Shown here: positions 12,885-24,736 of the stretch, piece by piece
Layout of the letters: every line of letters begins with the position of its first letter
Numbering within the stretch: position 1 is the stretch's first letter
Origin: Dipteris shenzhenensis
Taxonomy: Eukaryota > Polypodiophyta > Polypodiopsida > Gleicheniales
NCBI GenBank assembly: GCA_047967505.1
Contig: CM106541.1
Reading direction: 5' to 3' (one strand)
Length of the DNA stretch: 64,000 bases
Program-made: the position numbers and the translations under genes
The notes under the pieces: model-generated
Seen by the model: only the letters and a program-made list of their open reading frames with translations
The model's database searches: none
What the model was told of the DNA's origin: nothing

Positions 12885-13171
12885 TGCGTCTAAATACGCG
12901 TCTAAATACGCATCTAAGTTTCAATGTACATGTGCTAATAGACGCACTAATACATACACAAATAGACACGCTGGTAAATGCAATGTTAGACGGGCCCGTA
13001 TTTTCCCAGTGTAGACACGCAAATAGACGTGTTAATACACACGCAAATAGACGAGCTGTTAGATGTGCAATTAGACGCGCCTGTAATTTCTCTATTCAAG
13101 CAATGCCTATAGATGCGCCCGCTATTTTGCACATCTATCAAGCGCATCTATAGTTGCTTTGTGTTGTTGTG
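12885..13171. repeat. Right subterminal motif array and terminal repeat, element 2
   Basis: This stretch has many copies of (A/T)AGACGCG and its reverse complement in degenerate forms, with C-to-T and G-to-A variants such as AGATGCG and AGACGTG. By analogy with En/Spm these are probable binding sites for the element's TNPA-position protein. The 17-bp terminal repeat ends at 13171. Confidence 0.75.
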
Positions 13172-14075
13172 AGGTTGTTGTGGTAGGCATTTTCGAGGTC
13201 TTGCCTCTGTTTGAACTATTGGAGCATGGCATTTAGGCAATTCATTTCAGTAAGGAGCTATTGGTTCTCACTCATCGCCCATCGATATTCAAACATAGCA
13301 TCATGCACTATGATTCTTGGAATAATGAGATCTTCCCTTGCTGCACTTTGCAGTGCTGGCTGTGGACCCTCTACACCATCACCTCCCTCTACACATTCAT
13401 CTCCCACGGCTTCGTGCACATTCATAAATAGTGCAGAGCTTGTCACAGAAACTACACAGACACAAAACATGGCTAATGAGTACATTATGTATGATATAAC
13501 ACCTATCAGCACAGATGGAATAAATTGGCATGTACTTCAAGCCGGGCTTCCCATGTTAGCAAGTGGTGATGCAACAATGGGGATAGCGTTGGTGGTGACT
13601 GTCCTTGGTTTCGATGAATTTTTGATGCATGTTTGAGGAGATGAGTTGAAGTCTATAGGCACGTCGAGCATGAACTTTGCATATAACATCTTTGCAAAGT
13701 AGAGTGGTGCGGCTCTGCTATGAGGCTTATCTGATTTGATCATGCAATGAATATAATATGCATTCTCCCTCATAGTACGGTGGTGATAATTTTTAATGGG
13801 CCATAGTCCATATGAGGTATTGTTGCAATCCCATACACCTGCTACATCATCGGTTGAGACCACGGTGTTGATCCGGTCGATCTTCCAACTATTCGAGTCA
13901 TAAAAGACGCTTGTGTTAGAAATTGCGTGAGCTCTTGTCTCCTTGATAGCATCAGCCACGTCCATTATATATTTCATTACTTGCTTTCCCCTCACAATTA
14001 TGTCCTGGGACTCGTATGTAGTTTCATTGATCGCTGCGATGAGGATGCCATGGTGAGTGAGAGAGCGAGTGAAGA
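13172..14075 (-). pseudogene. Unrecognised reverse-strand coding remnant
   Basis: A reverse frame is open from about 14075 to 13537 (~180 codons, including MKYIMDVADAIKETRAHAIS) with ordinary composition. A second frame follows at 13512-13258. I recognise no domain. They lie downstream, in the same direction, of the kinase-like remnant and could be from the same decayed gene. Function unknown. Confidence 0.3.
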
Positions 14076-14357
14076 TCTAACAGCCATGCGAAATTCGAGT
14101 AACATGTTATTGAAACATTTAATTATAACATACTCATGCAGTTTACAAGATCTGAGAATTAATCCAACTATTTTAATTGTGGATTAACCATGATCATTTA
14201 AATTGTAGAAATAGAACAAGCAAACTCTTGCAAATTGTTACATTCAAACTGAAGATATATGTTGTTGTAATTTTTAAATCCATGTGTACAATACAAGGAC
14301 ATTACAAATCAAAATTGATGTCATATGGGTCAAGCTAAAAAAAGATGCACATTATGT

Positions 14358-14870
14358 TCAACAACATGTCTTCATTTCCTCAATGGGTCGCATTGCCACA
14401 TCCTCATTTACATTGAATCTATGCATTTTTGTCAAAATTGCTCCCATGGTAGGTCTCTCCCTTGAATCAATCTTGCATAGCGAGTTTCCACAATCAACCA
14501 ATATCTTGATTGCAATGTCTCCCTTCACCGAGTTGTCACCAAGAGCTTCTACAACATCTATGAGAAAGTTGGCAATCTCCCTAAATAGCCAACCAATGGC
14601 AAAATAATCTGACTCTTGTGCCCATGTGCACTTGGGATCTGTATGTGTAGTTATATTGACATATATTTCTAGTGCTAACCATGGAAATGCCTTTAGAGGA
14701 GCATAAGCTAGGTCTTGCAGATATCTACTTTCAGTCTAGTGGAGGCTTCTTCCCCAATTAATAATCCCAACTCGGATTATTAATTGTTTGTGAATTGCTC
14801 TCAAACCATTGGCAATAGCAGTAGCAATGGACAATCCATGGTAATAGAATAACCTTGCTCGCAACATGGT
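14358..14870 (-). pseudogene. Protein-kinase-like pseudogene (C-lobe)
   Basis: Read in reverse from 14870, the sequence gives GLSIATAIANGLRAIH, like the helix before the kinase catalytic loop. The expected HRD is not present: IIRVGI stands where IIHRDIKP is usual. After a stop (14736-14738) an open 125-codon stretch contains PWLALEIY (like the APE motif), ESDYFAIGWLFREI (like SDVYSFGVLLWEI) and DSRERPTMGAIL (like the RPTM motif of subdomain XI). The motif order is right for a plant receptor-like or Raf-like kinase. Loss of HRD plus the stop argue for a pseudogene. Confidence 0.55.
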
Positions 14871-15560
14871 GAGTGGAGTGTTCTAGTCAAAATGAGGTTC
14901 TTCTCTTGGATGTCTGGTCCTAACCCATCTCACATATGTCCCACAACATTGTGGGAGACACATCAACATGTCGTGCACACTTCCACCATTGAAAAGTGGA
15001 GTGATGACCGAAAGCTATTGGGTGTGTGAATACCCGAATACTCGATAGACAGCTCTATGGACCACTATCATCGCTAGCTCATCATGGGCATCATCCTTAT
15101 TACTCTTCTTGCCAGCATACCATGATGTTGGCCTAAGACCTACGACACCCACAACCTATTCTGAATACCTTGTCTTCTTCTCCCTTGTCCCCTAGTTCGT
15201 GCAAGGTTAGCACTTGAAATGGAAAGTGCATTGTGTGGGAGCATAGGTCGGCAAATGCAGTACGTAGTTCTATCTATGTTCTGCCTTCAACTTGGGCTAG
15301 ATCGGCATTTTCTTGTAACCCACTAGCCATCTTCATCATATGGACCAGGGCATTGGCTGTTGCCTTTTCGACAAACCCTTTCTCCTTCGTGTTTCTTCTA
15401 TGATTAGATTAGAAATATATGAAGCCTTCCATTCAGACGTCCAGAGTGCAAGCTTCTTCTCTCCATTGACAGACAAGGATGGATTGCTGAACTTTGCATA
15501 TAATTCCCATTGACCTATGGGATTTCCCAACACTTGAGAGGGGAAAATTGATCATCTATC
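14871..15560 (-). other. Possible upstream part of the kinase-like remnant
   Basis: A 65-codon reverse frame (15533-15336) starts MLGNPIGQWELYAKF and is lysine/arginine rich. Other short frames follow, with stops between. I cannot identify a domain. Position and direction would suit the N-terminal part of the kinase-like pseudogene. Confidence 0.25.
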
Positions 15561-16336
15561 ACGTGTAAAAATTTTGAGGTTGCGTGGGCACCGATTTCTT
15601 TGTCACTTAATCCTAGATCGTGTTCATAGTTGTCTTACGAACAAGCATTAGAGCCTCAGTCTTCAATTGCTCTTGTGTTGCCATCAAGGATGGGTGTGTA
15701 GTGATCTTGTGCATGTAACAAAAATTTTGTAAGTGCTCAAACTTATTCAAAATAAAGAACACCCAAAATACACATGCAAATTTGCAATGCTAGTGTAAAT
15801 CAAACCACTCACAAGCAACATGCAACATCATTAATGTTTCTAAAGAACTTTTACATATCTTCTAATCCTTACAGTAATAACCTATTAAATATCTTTTGTT
15901 TTCCAAGGCAATGGTATATTATGTGAAGTAATTCGTAGCTCACAACATAATCCACTACTATAGCAACTTACTATGTGATCTACTATTATAGAGCAAATTT
16001 TGTAAAGTCACTATTGAGTGTCAATCTATTAGCTAGTGGTAGGAAACATATAACAACATCACATAACCAAGATGATCTAGATTAGCATTGCCAATCACAC
16101 ATCTGGTTGGGAAGGTTTTATTGGGATGAACCGACCAGCAAAAGCGGGCCATCATCCACATAAAACTGGGCTCTACTAACACCTATGTACATAGATACAT
16201 ATATATATATAAGAAGATCGAAGCGGGGGGAACCGACTGGCAGATGCAAGCCATCAATCGGCTTCGACCTTTCCTCTACTATTACAAACATCAGCTGAGG
16301 TGAGGCAAATTCGATCAGTCGAAGCAGATACATAAA
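15561..16336. other. AT-rich sequence without recognised features
   Basis: I see no gene, only a short TA repeat (about 16200-16212). Confidence 0.5.
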
Positions 16337-16382
16337 CATGCATCTCTCCCTCTCTCTCCTCTACTCTCCCTCTCTCTCTTTG

Positions 16383-16450
<68 letters not shown>
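16337..16450. repeat. (CT)n microsatellite
   Basis: A degenerate CTCCCT start leads into about 32 uninterrupted CT units (16385-16449). Confidence 0.95.
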
Positions 16451-16453
<3 letters not shown>

Positions 16454-16734
16454 CTCTAAGAGCCTACAATCAACTAGGGTGAGGTGTAATCTAACCGACC
16501 GAGGTGAGTCATCACCAGGCCTGACTGACCGACACCAAAGACTAAAGAAGAACTCACCCAAAGAGGAAACGCGGGAGAAAGCGATAGGTATGCATAGCAC
16601 GGTAGTGGTGTGAGCGGAGTCTTTCTATAAGATTTTGCCACGACATCACACAGTACATGCCCCTCGACCACACGGTGTCTCAATGACCATGATTGCATAT
16701 CATTCCAAATCAGATGATCCACGATGATACACGT

Positions 16735-16860
16735 GCCGATATGACAAACACCGTGCGATATTGGTGTGGGACCTTGTAGGGTCTCTCATACCGCTTGGTA
16801 TGGTTCTAGACCATGCGGTGTCTGTAGGAACATACCACATGGTATGATGACAAACTGCGC
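16735..16860. repeat. Cluster of short imperfect palindromes ending in GGTAT / ATACC
   Basis: Several related words occur within ~130 bp: ATACCGCTTGGTAT, ATACCACATGGTAT, ACCATGCGGTGTC, ACACCGTGCGATAT and, slightly upstream (16668-16680), CCACACGGTGTCTC. They look like diverged copies of one palindromic site. Confidence 0.5.
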
Positions 16861-17815
16861 AGTATGCTCCCGGTTAATAGCCAGTGTAAAGAAACACGTT
16901 TTTTGGTATTTAGGGCGTTAGGCGGTGTTTTTTAAATGAAAAGTACGTATTTTAATATTTAAAAATATACTTTTTAAATCCCTGATTGTTTTTAAATTTG
17001 CAAATTCATACTATTTCTTGAAATTTAAATTATTCAATCTAAGAATTCATATCCATTAGCTTTAAAGACAATAAATTATGGGCTTTTATAATAAACTCAT
17101 GTCTTTTACATACAAATTTCATTTACATCTCGCATCATCAACATGTGGGTTAAGTACTACACAATACAATCTTCTAATCTCAAATCATCCACCAAGAAAT
17201 AACATAAGGAGTGATTAAGGGAGAACATTTGTGGGATCATAGTGCCAATGTTCATTGAAAACTTGTAAACTTATACATGCAATGAACGTACAAAGTTATC
17301 ATGTGCCCGTAAAACAAAGTTATCATGCAGGTATGAGGACAAACTGTGCAATATGCTCCCGGTCAATAGCCAGTGTAAAGAAACACGTTTTTTGGTGTTT
17401 AGGGCATTAGGCAGTGTTTTTTAAATGAAAAGTATGTATTTTAATATTTAAAAATATACTTTTTAAATCCCTGATTGTTTTTAAATTTGCAAATTCATAC
17501 TATTTCTTGAAATTTAAATTATTTAATCTAAGAATTCATATCCATTAGCTTTAAAGATAATAAATTATGGGCTTTTATAATAAACTCATGTCTTTTACAT
17601 ACAAATTTCATTTACATCTCACATCATCAACATGTGGGTTAAGTACTATACAATACAATCTTCTAATCTCAAATCATCCACCAAGAAATAACATAAGCAG
17701 TGATTAAGGGAGAGCATTTGTGGGATCATAATGCCAATGTTCATTGAAAACTTGTAAAGTTATACATGGAGTGAACCTACAAAGTTATCATGTGCCCATA
17801 AAAGATATTTTCTCA
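16840..17815. repeat. Tandem duplication, two ~492-bp copies
   Basis: Sequence from about 16845 (GACAAACTGCGCAGTATGC) repeats from about 17337 with scattered substitutions and a constant 492-bp offset, to about 17815. Identity by eye is roughly 95 percent. Neither copy has coding potential. The first ends by running directly into the second. Confidence 0.9.
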
Positions 17816-18011
17816 ATTTTGTAAAATCTACAAATTTTTTGGTAATTTAGTTATCTGCAACTTCTCAAGAAAAACTTTCTCATTTGTTGAGAAAAATGTT
17901 TTCTCTGAACACAACGCAAAGCCGCTGTTCTGCCCTGATGGCGCAACGTACATGAGTGCTAATATTCAATATGAAGCTTTAGGTGCATGTCTCTAATCAG
18001 CTGATCACGTA

Positions 18012-19538
18012 TTAACTACCCTGCTTAAAATAGCCCTTCGAAGCTTGTACAGATGAGCAGATGGAATTCAGATGCCCCTTCCCATTAGTCCCCTTCCTCC
18101 TGATTAAGGACCTGTACTGCCTGAACGTCAAAGCGCTGTAGAGTGGCCTTCTGCCCGACCTCTCGCACAGCTCCTCCAACGGCGACACCACCATGTCATT
18201 TCCGGGATTGTAAAAACAAGCCACCGACAACCTCTCCAAACTCTTATTTGCTATGGCCCTGTGCTCGACGCTCTTGTATCTGCCGTTCGTAAGAATCTGC
18301 GAAACATTTCCTTGGATCAGCATTATTTAATTTTCAGTATGAGTCTCTGGGAACGGCACTAATCACATCTGAAGTGAATAATTGAAGTTATTCACCTGAA
18401 ATTGATCGCCCACGTTGACAACCACAGCTCCTGGTATAGGTTTCACCGTGACCCACCCTTTGTTGTGGCGCACCTGGAGGCCTGGTACTTGGTCGTCTTG
18501 AAGAAGAACAGTTAAACCACCTGGATCTGAATGAGAAGATAAACCAAGAGTAACATCGGGTTGAGGACAGGCAGGATAGTAATTGATCCGTATGCCGAGG
18601 TCGCAGTCACCAAAGGATTGTTTCAGATTGGCGGAGGATCGCAAGCCAAGACTTCTAGACAAAGCCAGCACAAGTCTGTCGCAAAGGGACCGGACGTATT
18701 GAGCGTACTTCTCCATCGTATTCCTGATTTTATCGTTAATTTTAAGAGAATGAGAACAATAAATTGAAAAGTGAATATAGAAATGTATTATTCGACGAAT
18801 GGACACTAAACATCTGTCTCAGTTCTCATAGTACGCCGCCATTGGTAATACGTCATCTAGCGCCCCCCCAAAAAAAGGCACGAGAACAGATCTCCCCAAG
18901 ACTCTCGAAAGGTATTACATGTATGTAGGTGAGTTTTACCTCCATAAATCTGGTTGTGTCGGCCACTTGGTGAGATCTCTTTGCGTCTCTGGAAGCACAT
19001 TCACGAAAAAGTAATCTCCCCAATCAAGCGTAGCACCCTTTTCTACCCCCAAGCGGCTTCCATAGCCCTCATAGCTAGTAGGGTTATTGGCATAGACTTG
19101 CTTCTCCTCCATTGGTAGCTTGAAGAACGCAAGACCTACTTTTTTCACGCTCTCCAACACATCGTGCGGAATCCCATGATTAATGACTTGAAAGAAACCC
19201 CACTGCTGACAAACTCCGTCGATCTCTTGTAGGGAAGCCTCAATTCTGCTTCCGTTTTCAAGATCTGACAAGTCTATTGTAGGAATGTTGGCATCTTGAA
19301 TTGTCTCGTTTTCGTTAGGTCTTTCAGCTTGCGACCGAATGTATTGTTGTGGTACTTTCTCAAGACCACTTTCTGCGAGAAGCTGCACCCTTTGAATTGG
19401 TTCAGGCCAAGCATCTGGGGGAGGGGGTGACAGTACTGTGGATTTGAAAGCCAGGACACTCGACTGCATGTCGAAGGAAGAAGGAAGGAACGAAGACGAT
19501 GAAACAGAACAGTAACGGAGGTGATTGAGAGACAGCAC
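18012..19538 (-). CDS. 2-oxoglutarate/Fe(II)-dependent dioxygenase (DOXC class, JOX-like)
   Basis: Three exons, all with GT-AG borders and consistent phase: 19538-18940, 18723-18396 and 18296-18012. They give 403 residues from the first ATG; a second ATG at 19469 would give 380, closer to the usual 350-380. The N-terminal DIOX_N domain starts near IPTIDLSDL (residues 85-93). The catalytic domain has NYYPACPQP (247-255), the iron ligands H264, D266 and H321, and the 2-oxoglutarate pair R331/S333 (RLS). All key residues are intact. GSRLGVEKGATLDWGDYFF and YRSLIR near the C-terminus resemble the jasmonate-induced oxygenases. Such enzymes hydroxylate small molecules in the cytosol; the substrate here is inferred, not shown. 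It is the one intact-looking host gene, about 4.8 kb from the nearest identified CACTA-like element. Confidence 0.85.
18374..18395 (-). other. Hairpin at the 5' splice site of intron 2 of the dioxygenase gene
   Basis: On the minus strand the intron begins GTGAATAACTTCAATTATTCAC. Its 8-nt arms GTGAATAA and TTATTCAC are perfect complements around a 6-nt loop. The arm includes the donor GT, so the splice site could be sequestered in the transcript. Confidence 0.7.
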
Positions 19539-19587
19539 GACTCGATAGGCTGAAAATAGGTTTCTTTAACGATGAGTTGAAATATGG

Positions 19588-19600
19588 GAAATATATACAG
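19588..19600 (-). promoter_or_regulatory. Candidate TATA box of the dioxygenase gene
   Basis: The minus strand reads CTGTATATATTT, about 50-60 nt upstream of the first ATG. That spacing would leave a short leader if transcription starts ~30 nt downstream. No other regulatory site is evident. Confidence 0.45.
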
Positions 19601-21087
19601 ATCTGAGAGCTGATGACTCCGTGGACAGTCACCATTGTGCAGCTTCGACGTTCGGACAAGAAAACTCGCTCAAGTAAAACGTGCGTACTAGGAACGCGCT
19701 CACGGAAGAGCCAAACTGACACGCAGCCGTCGTGCCTTGCAAATTTTGTCTCAAAATCCTCGCGGTTCTCATCACAACTTCCGCTTTAGAAGTTTCGATT
19801 AATATAAATATTGCAAACATGCATCGTTCGGGGGTAAAAATAGCTCAGCCAGCCGGCCAAGGTTAATATAGCACAATTGAATAAACGAAGAAAAATTGTA
19901 GCCCAAATTGATGGTCAACCTATTTCGAATTGCTACCTCCCTTCGAATCTGGCCAAAGATACTTATTATTTGAGCGTAGGCTGCAACGCTTCCTGCAGCA
20001 CTAAAAAGTCATTTGTTCGATCAATTTGCGAACGCTTAACGGTTAGCTTTGAAAATTCAAGTGACTAAGAAACGGTGACTTCCCTTTCACGGCACGCGGC
20101 TATGACAAGAATCCCATCGACATAGGTTAAACTTTGACGACGCGGTGCATCAACGTCGCTGTACTCGCCTCGGTCGCTCGAAGCAAGCGCAGCAACTGTC
20201 ATCAACGACTTTCAATATTACTTGTAGGTTAGCTTTGTGCATTACCCTAACAAGTTAGATCTCCAATAGTCCGGCCGGTGCACACATAATTCAACAATAT
20301 TGTAACTTACACCTTGCCATACAAGTCACAAACAATGCTAGAAGTTTAAATTAATCTGACTTCTCAGTCACAGTACGAGAGTGTTGTAGTAGCATTGGAT
20401 TTCGGGGTTACGTTTGTCGCTAGTGTAGGCAGCGGGCATCAGCGTCACCGGAGCTCTTTCTCGGCGCCGGAATGTCTATAAACTTGCTTGTAAAATTGAC
20501 TTTATAATCTGTCCACTCATGTGCACAAGCATGAGTGTGCCGTAGTTGCAAAAACTTATATCCTCCTTCGTGGAGAATGTGGATCAATTCATAACTGGGA
20601 GGGATCTCCCCGAATTGTCTATTAACTTTAGTGCAGTCAGCTTTTCCGAGGACTGGCGGGGTGGGTCTCGGCCGACTCGGCCTATTCAAAGCTCCGCATA
20701 GGACAAACGTAACCCCCCGAAATTTCTCCGCAGGTGTAGCATTGGGATTCTCTTTCCCGAAGGGGTACACATGCTTCTCTTTCCCGAAGGGTAACTCATG
20801 CCGGCTTCGCGTTCACGCTACGGGTAGGCATACGCATGTTTTCAGGTGGACTACTCATTGGTGCACCACCACATTGAAAATGGGAAAACTGCGCCATCGG
20901 CACGATGTTGCAGAGTATCAATGTATTAGTGTGCGCCCCCTTCGAATAAAAATCGAAAATCGAATTAATTAGTTCTCCCCGTCTCGGCCGAGTAGTATGC
21001 GATTAACATAAGGTACTTTTTGGTGAAGAAAGCTGGTGAAGGCGGCCGCAGCGACTAATTGCTCCCTCTCCTGGCCTGCCATCTCCC
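19601..21087. other. Upstream region of the dioxygenase gene, no recognised gene
   Basis: The base composition is less repetitive than elsewhere, and 20400-21050 is more GC-rich. Short frames exist on both strands (for example 20420-20770 minus) but resemble nothing known. Small local repeats include two copies of CTCTTTCCCGAAGGG (20750-20791) and two words containing GTCTCGGCCGA (20667 and 20978). Confidence 0.4.
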
Positions 21088-23103
21088 TCACTTCACCTGC
21101 CTTCTCGCCGTTTCCCTCCAGGAGATTTCCTCCAAGCTATTTCCGTCGATTAGTGTAAGGAGATTGTCTTCGCCAGTGGATCTTAGATCCTTACAGATTC
21201 TGACGAAACTCTCTAGGTTACCGTGCCTCTTTTTCAAAACAGTGCGGTGCATTTTTGCAGAGATGGTAGATCAACGTGTCTATTTCCTGGAGACTCTGAA
21301 ATTGGTGAACTAACGTAACGGCCTGATAAATTGTGCTCACATGCAATGGGGGCCTCATTTCGAGCAAGGGAGGGACTCAGGAGGAGAAGGGGCGGGGGGG
21401 TTTGGGGGGGGGACGTTGCGTAGATGAATGCGAGGGAGCAGTACAGGAAAGATCCAAACAAGAGCGGCAGTATCGTTTCCTCCACTCTGAACGAATGTAA
21501 GCAGCTTGGCTGCTAACATGCACCTGAACGAAATAAGCTGCTGATGGAGCGCCAATTGCGCATGACTAGTTTATCGCGAGCGAGTGCTCATTGATTTTTG
21601 ATTGATTTGCCTAGATCGTGTTTGAGGCTATCTGAATCACGTGTAAAGAACGACGACGATAGCATTTATTAGATTATCATAACTCCAAAGCTAAATCCCA
21701 TTTCCCGCTTACAATAATTCCGGATGAGTTAAGATTTACCAAAAGATACGAGTAACCTGACCCGTCTATCAGACATGCTCTGCTGGGTCTCGAGGTGGGA
21801 GTTTAGAAATTTTTTAATTTAAAGAATTGAAGTTTCAAGTTTCAAGATCCCTTTGTTAAAGGGGAAATTATTTTAACTCATTGAGTGGATGATTCAAATC
21901 AAACTACTAATGTTTAAGAAAGTAACAATGAGGCAAACAACAATCACAAAGGGAAAGTCCAAAAAAATTTAATAGAGAGGCAAATAAGAGAGAGAGAGAG
22001 AGAGAGAGTTACGGGGTGAAATTGTTTTTACTCATTCAGTGGGATGATTCAAATTTAAAGACCAACTCTCAAGAAGGCCACAGTGATGCAAAAAGCAATC
22101 ACCTCCAAAAAAAAATAATAGAGGAAAAGGGCCCCAAAGGGGGGGGGTAGGGGGGAGAGAGAGAGAGAGAGAGATGTACGTATGTTGCAAGTTTGAATGC
22201 ATATATTTTTATTAACATATAGACTATGTGTGTGCCTATGTAGATACATGCACTCAAATATATGCATTCAGACTTGCGACATACATACATCTGTGTATGT
22301 CATATGTGTGTGTTTATGCACTACCTTATCGATTGTTCTATTAACTTGGTCCTTGTAGTGCCACATGTTGGTAGTCTCCTCTTTGTCGTGGCTACTTGTT
22401 GGAGTTTGTTTATCTACTATAGGCTTGCATTGTCAAACCTTCTTTGATTACGGGTTTTACATCGTGCAAGTTGGTTTGGGGCACGCATCATTGTTTTGTG
22501 TGTATATAAATACACTTACATAGACACACACATGGTTGGTGTGTCAATGAAACATACATATGTACTCAAACTTGTGGATTTTAACTCTGTCACCCCACTC
22601 CCCTCTTTTTGTGTGTGTGTGTGTAGATATGTATATACATATTTTTACATGTACACACACAACATATGTCTCTCTCTCTCTCTGTAAAAGTTTCTCTCTT
22701 TGTCTCTCTATCTCTCTCTCTCTTCCCCCCCCTCCCACACACACACACACACACATTTTTTTTATATATAGCTCTCTACTTCTCTCTCTCTCTCTCTGTC
22801 TGTGTGGAAACCTCCACATCTCTCTCCCCGAACCTTCCTTTTCTCCCCTCGAAGCTCCAAATTCGTGCCATGCCATCACGTATGGGATTAGTGTCCTTTA
22901 AGAATAGAATAAAAATAGATATATTATATATAATAATAATATTATAATATATATATATATATATTACATGATATCATATTATAATATTAGATCTTATATA
23001 TTTTAAATTATTTAATATATATTATAAAATAATATTTAATTTTATTAAATATAAATAATATTATAATATCTGATATATTATATCATATTATATATTTATC
23101 CAC

Positions 23104-23137
<34 letters not shown>

Positions 23138-23347
23138 TCATCTTATTGTCTCACTCTTCTTTCTCTATCCGATATTGGATTGTGCACTCAGCATGTCAAA
23201 ATGTGGATTTCGCATGTAAGACTACATCGTCAGGACTTAGGATTGTGTGTTGCCTGCATTAGATTTGTTCTACTCGTGACATGTGGCTTGAGCATCTGGG
23301 TGAAGTGCTATCTGTTGCTCTTGTGCTACGACATGTGGCACCCACCA
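21088..23347 (+). repeat. Unclassified dispersed repeat X, copy 1
   Basis: It begins at CACTTCACCTGCCTTCTCGCC, which recurs at 39680. It contains GA/CT runs (21988-22008, 22157-22174, 22672-22730, 22785-22800), CA/GT runs, and an AT-rich core (22915-23100). It ends with a ~170-bp segment (from about 23175) repeated at 25750. No long open frame. Copies 2 and 3 differ by internal insertions and deletions. I cannot assign it to a transposon class. Confidence 0.7.
22915..23100. repeat. AT-rich (TA)n-like tract
   Basis: Nearly pure A/T sequence rich in TATA, ATAATATTAT and similar words. A close relative lies at about 25440-25665 in the next copy of repeat X. Confidence 0.85.
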
Positions 23348-24199
23348 GTGGATCTTAGATCCTTATAGATTCTGACGAAAGGAGGAGAAGGGGCGGGGGG
23401 TGGGGAGGGGACGTTGCGTAGATGAATGCGAGGGAGCAGTACAAGAAATATCCAAACAAGAGCGGCAGTATCGTTTCCTCCACTCTAAACGAATGTAAGT
23501 AGCTTGGCTACTAACATGCACCTGAACGAAATTATCTGCTGATGGAGCGCCAATTGCGCATCACTAGTTTATCGTGAGCGAGTGCTAATTGATTTTTGGT
23601 TGATTTGCCTAGATCGTGTTTGAGGCTATCTGAATCAATAGTAAGCCACATGTAAAGAATGATGACGATGGCATTTATTAGATTATCATAACTCCAAAGC
23701 TATCCCATTTCCTGCTTACAATAATTCCGGATGAGTTAAGAGTTAAGATTTACCAGATTCTTTCCCTAAAAGGTACGAGTAACCTGACCCGTCTATGATG
23801 GGCCAGAGACGTGCTCTGTTGGGTCTCAAGGTGGGAGTTTAGAAATTTCCTAATTTAAAGAATTAAAATTTCAAGTTTCAAGATCCTCTTGTTAAAGGGG
23901 AAATTATTTTTACTCATTGAGTGGATGATATAAATCAAACTACTAATGTTTAAGAAAGCAACAATGAGGCCAAAAACAATCACAAGGGCAAAGTCCAAAA
24001 AAATTTAATAGAGAGGCAAATAAGAGAGAAAGAGAGAGAGAGAGAGAGAGTTACGGGGTGAAATTGTTTTTACTCATTCAATGGGATGATTCAAATTTAA
24101 AGACCAACTCTCAAGAAGGCCACAGTGATGCAAAAAGCAATCACCTCCAAAAAAAATTAATAGAGGAAAAGGGCCCCAAAGGGGGGGGGAGGGGGGAGA

Positions 24200-24263
<64 letters not shown>

Positions 24264-24687
24264 TACGTATGTCGCAAGTCTGAATGCATATATTTTTATT
24301 AACATATAGACTATGTGTGTGCCTATGTAGATACATGCACTCAAATATATGCATTCCGACTTGTGGCATACATACATCTGTGTATGTCTATGTGTGTTTA
24401 TGCACTACCTTATCGATTGTTCTATTAACTTGGTCCTTGTAGTGCCACATGTTGGTAGTCTCCTCTTTGTCGTGGCTATTTGTTGGAGTTTGTTCATCTA
24501 CTATAGGCTTGCATTGTCAAACCTTCTTTGATTATGGGTTTTATGTCATCCAAGCTGGTTTGGGGCACGCATCATCATTTTGTGTGTATATAAATACATT
24601 TACAATATAGACACACACATGGTTGGTGTGTCAATGAAACATATACATATGTACTCAAACTTGTGGACTTTAACTCTGTCACCCGAA

Positions 24688-24736
<49 letters not shown>

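Larger units (their letters stand above)
10513..13171 (+). mobile_element. CACTA-like element 2: 2.66-kb deletion derivative with both ends
   Basis: The left end CACAACAGGATAGCACCC starts at 10513 and the right end TGCTTTGTGTTGTTGTG finishes at 13171. Together they are inverted terminal repeats shared with elements 4 and 5. Subterminal motif arrays occupy about 10530-10810 and 12885-13171. The whole TNPA gene and the 5' two-thirds of TNPD are gone: the left arm is joined directly to a tnp2 exon at about 10815. This is the classic dSpm-type internal deletion. The flanking trinucleotides (GTA before, AGG after) do not form a clean 3-bp target duplication. Confidence 0.85.

Noticed and set aside
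16254-16600. Frames encoding long Arg-Glu or Ser-Leu runs, also at 8373, 22544, 24058, 24575, 25143, 30589 and 43777
   Set aside because: They are CT/GA microsatellite translations without any other protein-like sequence.
20420-20770. A 116-codon reverse frame in GC-richer DNA upstream of the dioxygenase
   Set aside because: No recognisable motif, no conserved partner in the window, and length within chance expectation for this composition.
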